Positions 20,678 to 25,866 of a stretch of 25,866 bases of DNA are shown piece after piece. The stretch comes from Funneliformis mosseae. Taxonomy: Eukaryota; Glomeromycota; Glomeromycetes; Glomerales; Glomeraceae. The notes beneath the pieces were generated by a model that saw only the letters and a list, made by a program, of their open reading frames with translations, had not been told where the DNA came from and ran no database searches. Within the stretch, counting starts at the first letter, position 1; the number at the start of each line of letters is the position of its first letter. The stretch is from NCBI GenBank assembly GCA_910592005.1, contig CAJVPP010000818.1, positions 1 to 25,866 on the forward strand, given 5' to 3'. Position numbers and translations under genes: made by a program.

Positions 20678-20711
<34 letters not shown>

Positions 20712-20720
20712 AAACATCTC
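17810..20720. other. Long spacer, no convincing gene
   Basis: I see only short open frames. One on the minus strand (18897-18700, 65 codons, ATG start) has a less AT-rich composition and a Ser-rich stretch and might be an exon, but no splice partner is found. A GTAAGA after ATGATTCGAG near 18490 could be a donor, unconfirmed. There is a (TA)n run near 19136, and T-tracts occur near 18237, 19509, 19721, 19779 and 19960. No tRNA or rRNA signature is found. Confidence 0.4.
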
Positions 20721-20740
20721 TTCATCTTTTTCATTCATAT

Positions 20741-20787
20741 TTTTTTTTTTTTTTTTTTTTTTTTAAAGTGAGGCAGTTTTGAATAGT
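20741..20787 (-). mobile_element. Very short poly-A retroposon with exact 17-bp target-site duplication (copy B)
   Basis: ATCTTTTTCATTCATAT occurs at 20724-20740 and again at 20788-20804, identical over 17 bp. The 47-bp insert is 24 T followed by 23 bp starting AAAGTGAGGCAGTTTTG. On the minus strand this is a short tail ending CACTTT plus A24. The identical duplication implies a recent insertion. The core AAAGTG(A/C)GG(C/T)AGTTT is shared with copy A. Confidence 0.75.
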
Positions 20788-20809
20788 ATCTTTTTCATTC
20801 ATATATGCA

Positions 20810-21600
20810 AAAGAAAAAAATAATATCAATTTTGTATTACACTAGGTGTATACTTGGTTTAGCTAATAACGTTTAAACTAATTAAATTACAAATATGCAC
20901 AATGGTCGGGAGAGGAAAAAAAAAAAAAAAAAAGAGATTGTGTTTAATCGCTTCATAAATGGGAAAATTTGAAAGCATGCGATAGAAACTTATTTGTCGA
21001 TTTTTAACAATAGAACTGATAACTCTTGTTTTCGAGAAAGTATTGGAAGATGTAGGGGGCGCATGTAATTAATAACATGGTGCAACAAAAACCATTTTTT
21101 TTTGATATAATGACTACGTTTATGGAAAATGTACAGTTTCTTTTTTTTCTCCATTATTCTGAAAGAAAGAAAGAAAAAAAAAAAATAGAAATAAAATAAA
21201 ATAAAAATAAAAAAAAAAATAAAATAAAGAAAAAAAGAGAAAATAAAACCGTTTATAACTTTGAACCACGTAACATTTTTTTAGGTAAGCTTTTCTTTGT
21301 TCCATGACAATTTATTCATTAAATGCGACAAAATAACTTAACTTTTCCTGTCTTATTGCATCATTACAGTTATCCGTTATCGGCGTAACATATTTTTAAA
21401 AGTACAAATGCTTGAACCTTTCAATGCGTTCTACAAACGGAAACCGTACAAAAAAAGTTTGGGTGGCTTAAAAAAAATTTCATATAAGTAATATCAATTT
21501 AAGCTTTATTTTATTTTTTTTTTCTCTCGTGCATTCTCTTAATCCTATCGCAAGGATTACATCATTTTCAATCTATTGTCATATTTATCAATTCTCTCTT
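20810..21600. other. Upstream spacer of the HMG-like gene
   Basis: It contains A-runs (about 20918-20934) and a purine-rich AAAATAAAATAAA tract (21163-21247). A pyrimidine-rich CTCTCTTTCTCGGTC stretch lies just before the gene at about 21592-21607, as is common in fungal leaders. No coding frame is convincing. Confidence 0.4.
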
Positions 21601-21634
21601 TCTCGGTCATTTTTTTTTTTTTTATGCTCATCAG

Positions 21635-22177
21635 ATGTCCGCCGAAGAAACAATTTTTTACGACAATGTAGCTCGTCTCAGACGGATGATTGATGTTGCC
21701 GAATTGTTCAACGTCGAGAATATTGTCATGGCGTTAAAGGCCATAAAAAATCCACGAGACCATAAACGCTATGTTGCATTAACTAATTTGAGATTATTTA
21801 ATGTGGTTTTCGGTAATGTCATCTCCAATTACTCTGGGATTGATGATAGTGTGAAAAACGAATTGAAATACGTTGGAAACCAAATCTGGGATGAGTCCAC
21901 AGCACAACAAAAGAACATTTATCGAACGTATTGCAAGCAACACAATGATGAGATTGATGAAATTTTTCCCGAAAATTCTCGCGGTTCACGAAATTTGAAG
22001 GCACGACAACAATCCATTACCCCTGGTGGCGTGGATACAGGTCAGATTACCGCAACCCCATCACCTCAATCGACTTGGATTAACGGGGATCATTTATCCT
22101 CCTCAGAAGATTTCCCAATTGTCAGCGATGTACAAGTATTTACCGAGATGGTATTTCCCGGAACGGGTCTCACCTAG
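21635..22177 (+). CDS. Divergent HMG-box-like protein
   Basis: An intron-less frame of 180 residues. About residues 48-112 can be aligned with the HMG boxes of the two other genes: ALTNLRLFNVVFGN for helix 1, a helix then NQIWDES (Trp85), and AQQKNIYRTYCKQHNDEIDEIFP for helix 3. The Trp, the K-x-x-Y spacing and the terminal F-P are kept. The box lacks the SPNAF start and the basic tail, so DNA binding may be weak. The C-terminal part (120-180) is polar, Ser/Thr/Pro-rich. The start at ATG 21635 lies directly after TCATCAG. An upstream out-of-frame ATG at 21624 opens a 15-codon uORF that overlaps the start, which could lower translation; alternatively CAG is a splice acceptor. Confidence 0.7.
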   Translation: MSAEETIFYDNVARLRRMIDVAELFNVENIVMALKAIKNPRDHKRYVALTNLRLFNVVFGNVISNYSGIDDSVKNELKYVGNQIWDESTAQQKNIYRTYCKQHNDEIDEIFPENSRGSRNLKARQQSITPGGVDTGQITATPSPQSTWINGDHLSSSEDFPIVSDVQVFTEMVFPGTGLT

Positions 22178-22230
22178 GGGAACGTTGTTATTACCATAAC
22201 TACTATTATTCTTTTTGATTATTTTATCAT

Positions 22231-22262
22231 TTATCATCATCATCATCATCATCATCATCATT
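22231..22262. repeat. (CAT)n microsatellite in 3' flank of the HMG-like gene
   Basis: A CAT/ATC trinucleotide run about 55 bp after the stop, like the one after HMG copy 1. Confidence 0.85.
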
Positions 22263-22398
22263 ATATTTTATGTGTTCCATCCTACATTTTAAGATATATA
22301 TTTCATTTTTCCTTTAATTCATTTAAGGATGTCTTTAATGACAATTTATTGTTCGGATTTAAATTTCCATTTTTTAATTATGGTTTTGAACGTCTCTC

Positions 22399-22404
22399 AA
22401 TAAA
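22399..22404 (+). terminator. Candidate poly-A signal of the HMG-like gene
   Basis: AATAAA about 220 bp after the stop, followed by a T-rich stretch. Confidence 0.35.
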
Positions 22405-22439
22405 TTTTTTTTCTTTTAATATTTGCGCCGAAAAAAAAA

Positions 22440-24210
22440 AATTTACTTGAAAGCTTTCCCATGCACAAGGAATAATAAATTTGATCAGATAGTGGTCATG
22501 AGGATGATATGCCCGGCCGATTTTTTTTTTTCTTTTTTTTTTAAAAAAAAAAAAAAAACATGCTGATTAACGTATGGATTAGTTGGATCGGATGGATATA
22601 AAAAAAATGTTTGTACCGGAGATTATTGCCGGCGCAGCCAGAGTTTTGGATACCTTCTTCTATATTTGGAAAGTTAACTTTCTAATATTGTTTGTTTATT
22701 ATTACATAAGTCAAACTGACATTGGAAAAAGATTGATTCTTGATTAGATTAACCGATTATTACAAGGAAAAGACATAATAAATAAGATTGTTAAATTGTA
22801 AATCATGGTAATTCTTTCTCCCTTAAAATTCTCTCCAAAACAAGTTGCATTTTAATATGCTCATATTTGACATGGATTAACATTACGAACGTAACGACCT
22901 TCTCTCTTTTTTTTTTGTTTGTCCAACGAATTTGTTTATTTTTTTGACCAGAAATAAGTTCAAAACATCATGCAATTATACGGGAGCAAGTGTTCACATT
23001 AGCAAGAATTTTTTAAAAAAGAATAATCAACCAATTAAAAAAAAAAGTAAAAATATATTAGAGTTAAAATTTGACAAGAATAAAAAAAAAGAATAACATC
23101 CGATTAATGAATTACAGGAGAAAGACTTGTGTTCATTAAAAAATATATTAGAGATCAAAAAAGGAAAGTATCAATAAAAGAAATCCCATTTATTATTTAA
23201 CCATTGTTTTGAAAAGGGGAAGAATAAATAAAATAAAGTAAAAAAGGTCTTTTTGGTTATTTTAAAAATGGTTTATCAAATGATACTCGGTAAGCTGAAC
23301 GATTAAATGATATAAACGATAACGAAACTGGTAAGCCTGATTAAAGAGTTAAATGTTTCATTGAAATTATAAATTCAATGAGCGGAATTATCGGATTTCG
23401 GAATGCCCTTAAAAATCTTGACCAATCATTTCAAAGGAAAAAAATGGTAGACCTTTTTCTCCATTTTGTTGGTTTGTTATCATGTTTAAAAAAAAATAGA
23501 TAAATAAAAAAAAAAAATTTAAATATGACAAAATTTACTCGATGAAAGATTGAGATGATAGGGTAAATTGATTCTCGGAAGCGTTAAACAGAATAAAAGA
23601 AAGTATTGGTAAAATGGCGGATGCATTGTAAATTGAACCCCCTATTAAATACATTAGGTTCTCATGACCCACTTTTTAATCTTTTTTTCGTATATGGTAA
23701 AATTAAAAACCTTATTGAATTAAAAAGAAAAAAATACTTTCAGCCCATAAAGTAATTTATTGTGTATACCATTCATTCATTTTAAAAAAGAGTACACCCT
23801 CTGTAAATGAACTCTAATCCTTTGAAATGGGCGCCGTTCTAAGGGATAAGTTTCTTAATGACGTTAGAAAGGTTGAAAGAAAATGTAGCAAATGAGCACA
23901 CAAATCAGAAAGGTTCCTTTTGACACTTTGTCATTCACGTTTGTTGTAGACACGTAAGAAACACTACAAGAAATAAAAGGATTTTTTTTTTATTTCATTA
24001 CGTTAGCAATTTAGGGCTTTCGATATATATGTTCCCGCGTATCACAAGATTAACGTCACACAACAACATATTTATTGAATTTACCCACCATCTAATGTTT
24101 GCTAATTTTACTTTTCTAATTATATCATATTCAAAAGGCCTTACCTATTGTTATTGTCCGTTTTAATTATTCATTAATTGGATGCAGAATGGTGCAATTC
24201 TTCATTCTTT

Positions 24211-24244
<34 letters not shown>

Positions 24245-25785
24245 TAAAAAAACAAAAAAAGAATATTGGAACGAATGAAGTTTTCCTATCTCATATCATC
24301 AACATCAAATCGTTTATTTACGCCATAGAACAAGGTTGATTAAGGCATAACATGAAAGAGCAAAAAAAAAAATAAAAAAAACAAAAACAATAAACAAAAG
24401 GAAAGAAAAAAAAAAACTTGTATACTAGGCACAGAATTTTCTTTTTTCGGCGAACAATAATTAAAAAGGCGTGTGCATCCCATAAGCATAAATTTAAACG
24501 AGACATCAATGGTGACTATTTGGAAACCTTAAGCTTATTATTCTAACGTTGCAAGGTCACACATCATAATCACGGCTAAGCATTAGTCAAAGAATTCGGA
24601 TTGTAAATACCGAAAATCCACACAGGTATGAAGTAACTTCTAATGTAATATTTATGTTTGAAAGATAAAGAATTTTATAAACGTTCCAAATTTTCTCAAA
24701 ACAAAGAAATTTCATAGGTTACACGACTTATTATATGTAAGTTTGTCAAAGAAGGAAGTAGAATGCAAATGGAACTTGTTACCACCAAGAAATCAAAATG
24801 GGACGTGAGTCCATATGTACCAAATAAATTGTGCCGCGCTTCATGTGCGGTATATTTGACAAACATAATCTTCCTGTTAATTTAATTATATTACATCGTA
24901 GATTATACCATTTTAAGATCAGCTGTGCACTATGTATGCTAATATGCGTTTTTTTTTTTTTTTTATTCTTTTTTTTGTTCCAAGTGGAAATAATGGATTT
25001 TAAAAACCTTGCGACGTTTCACTCAATCACACTAATACAGAATATGTGTTTAATAAACAAATAATAATAAGCTTTACCTGACAGGTGATTCGTTTTTTTG
25101 CTGGTAAAGAAAATTTCATAATCAACTTTGCAGAGATAAAGAAAGAAAAAAAGTTGGCACATCGGATGCATCTTATAAATTGCTTTGTTTTGTTCTTTGT
25201 GATATAATCATTGTGTAAAGTCATGTTCTTTGATCATAAAAACTGCTAAATTTAATCACAATGTCAACTATAATAAACAGAGAGGGATTTCCGTCATGTC
25301 ACAGTATCTTCTACCATATCACGACATACTAGAAAGTAAATATATTTATATTGTATATTGCTCGCCTGTTTCTTATTCGTACAAAATGGTACTTGTGAAT
25401 TATATTATATAATATAATATTATAATCTCAGATTAATCGATTTTGGTTTAGTGATTTTTCGGCCTTAAAACGCTGTATTATCGGTACAAGTATTTTACCT
25501 TTTTAAAAAACAAGTAAATTGATCAGTAATGTACTGTAAATTTAATTTGCATTCTAGTTTCAAAAATTCCAAATATGATTTAGCTGCCGGACTTTGTTTA
25601 TGTATTTTTTAAAAATAAACAATCACGGATGCTTAAGTGTTTGAATAACACTCATGTAAACAATTTTTGGGATTATAAAAGGATGAGGCATCTCTACGGA
25701 GAATTTTCAAAAAAAAAATATTCCTCTTAGATTTTTTTTTTTCGCTTCTTTTATATAATACCTATCGATATTATATAAAATATAT
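22440..25785. other. Long spacer, no convincing gene
   Basis: Stops occur in all frames; the longest open frames (60-77 codons) are driven by T- or A-tracts and show no domain. Items seen: T-run/A-run junctions near 22520-22558 and 24208-24245 (the latter flanked by CTTCATTC and GAATGAAG), two copies of AAAAATATATTAGAG (about 23050 and 23140), and a TATA/ATAT palindromic patch near 25398-25425. Confidence 0.4.
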
Positions 25786-25790
25786 ATATA

Positions 25791-25792
<2 letters not shown>

Positions 25793-25866
<74 letters not shown>
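25793..25866. repeat. Terminal run of about 74 A
   Basis: A pure poly-A tract reaches the window edge after a (TA)n stretch. It may be a genomic homopolymer, the tail of a retroposon continuing off the window, or an assembly end artefact. Confidence 0.8.

Noticed and set aside
21819..22004. Minus-strand frame inside the HMG-like gene
   Set aside because: Shadow of the plus-strand gene.
24831..25064. Plus-strand open frame of 77 codons
   Set aside because: Poly-Phe from a T-tract, no ATG at the listed start, and no domain.

Overview
The window looks like AT-rich nuclear DNA of an early-diverging fungus. My best guess is an arbuscular mycorrhizal fungus close to Rhizophagus. That guess rests on two intron-less MATA-type HMG-box genes, a third HMG-like gene, very AT-rich spacers full of poly-T/poly-A tracts, and short hairpin elements. 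It is inference; no search was possible.

The left part (1 to about 9.15 kb, probably continuing off the left edge) is a decayed, gene-dense island. When stops are read through and a few frameshifts are allowed, it resolves into alternating genes: (+) a coiled-coil protein with a retropepsin-like domain (about 293-1857), (-) a small helix-turn-helix plus coiled-coil protein (2403-1892), (+) a long coiled-coil protein (2742-3954), (-) a family B DNA polymerase with recognisable exonuclease and polymerase motifs (about 7195-3946), (+) a small Cys-rich ORF (about 7285-7635), and (+) a Gln-rich ORF (about 8365-8872). The two convergent pairs end within 35 bp of each other or overlap by 9 bp. That packing is viral- or plasmid-like, not fungal. 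All members are broken, mostly by TAA/TAG/TGA where Gln or Trp is expected, which is the footprint of C-to-T/G-to-A decay.

From about 8.8 to 10.1 kb there are diverged repeats, a near-perfect 72-bp palindrome, an extremely AT-rich spacer and a MITE-like element with perfect 17-bp terminal inverted repeats. This marks the junction to ordinary host DNA.

The right part (10.1-25.9 kb) carries two HMG-box regulator genes in tandem (11663-12697 and 14717-15757), a probable minus-strand terminal exon with a good intron between them (13512-13172), a divergent HMG-like gene (21635-22177), hairpin and poly-A retroposon insertions, and long spacers in which I see no convincing gene. The window ends in a run of about 74 A.

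The most unusual content is the island, which combines a retropepsin-like domain and a family B DNA polymerase without any visible reverse transcriptase. Second is a pair of very short poly-A retroposons with clear target-site duplications.
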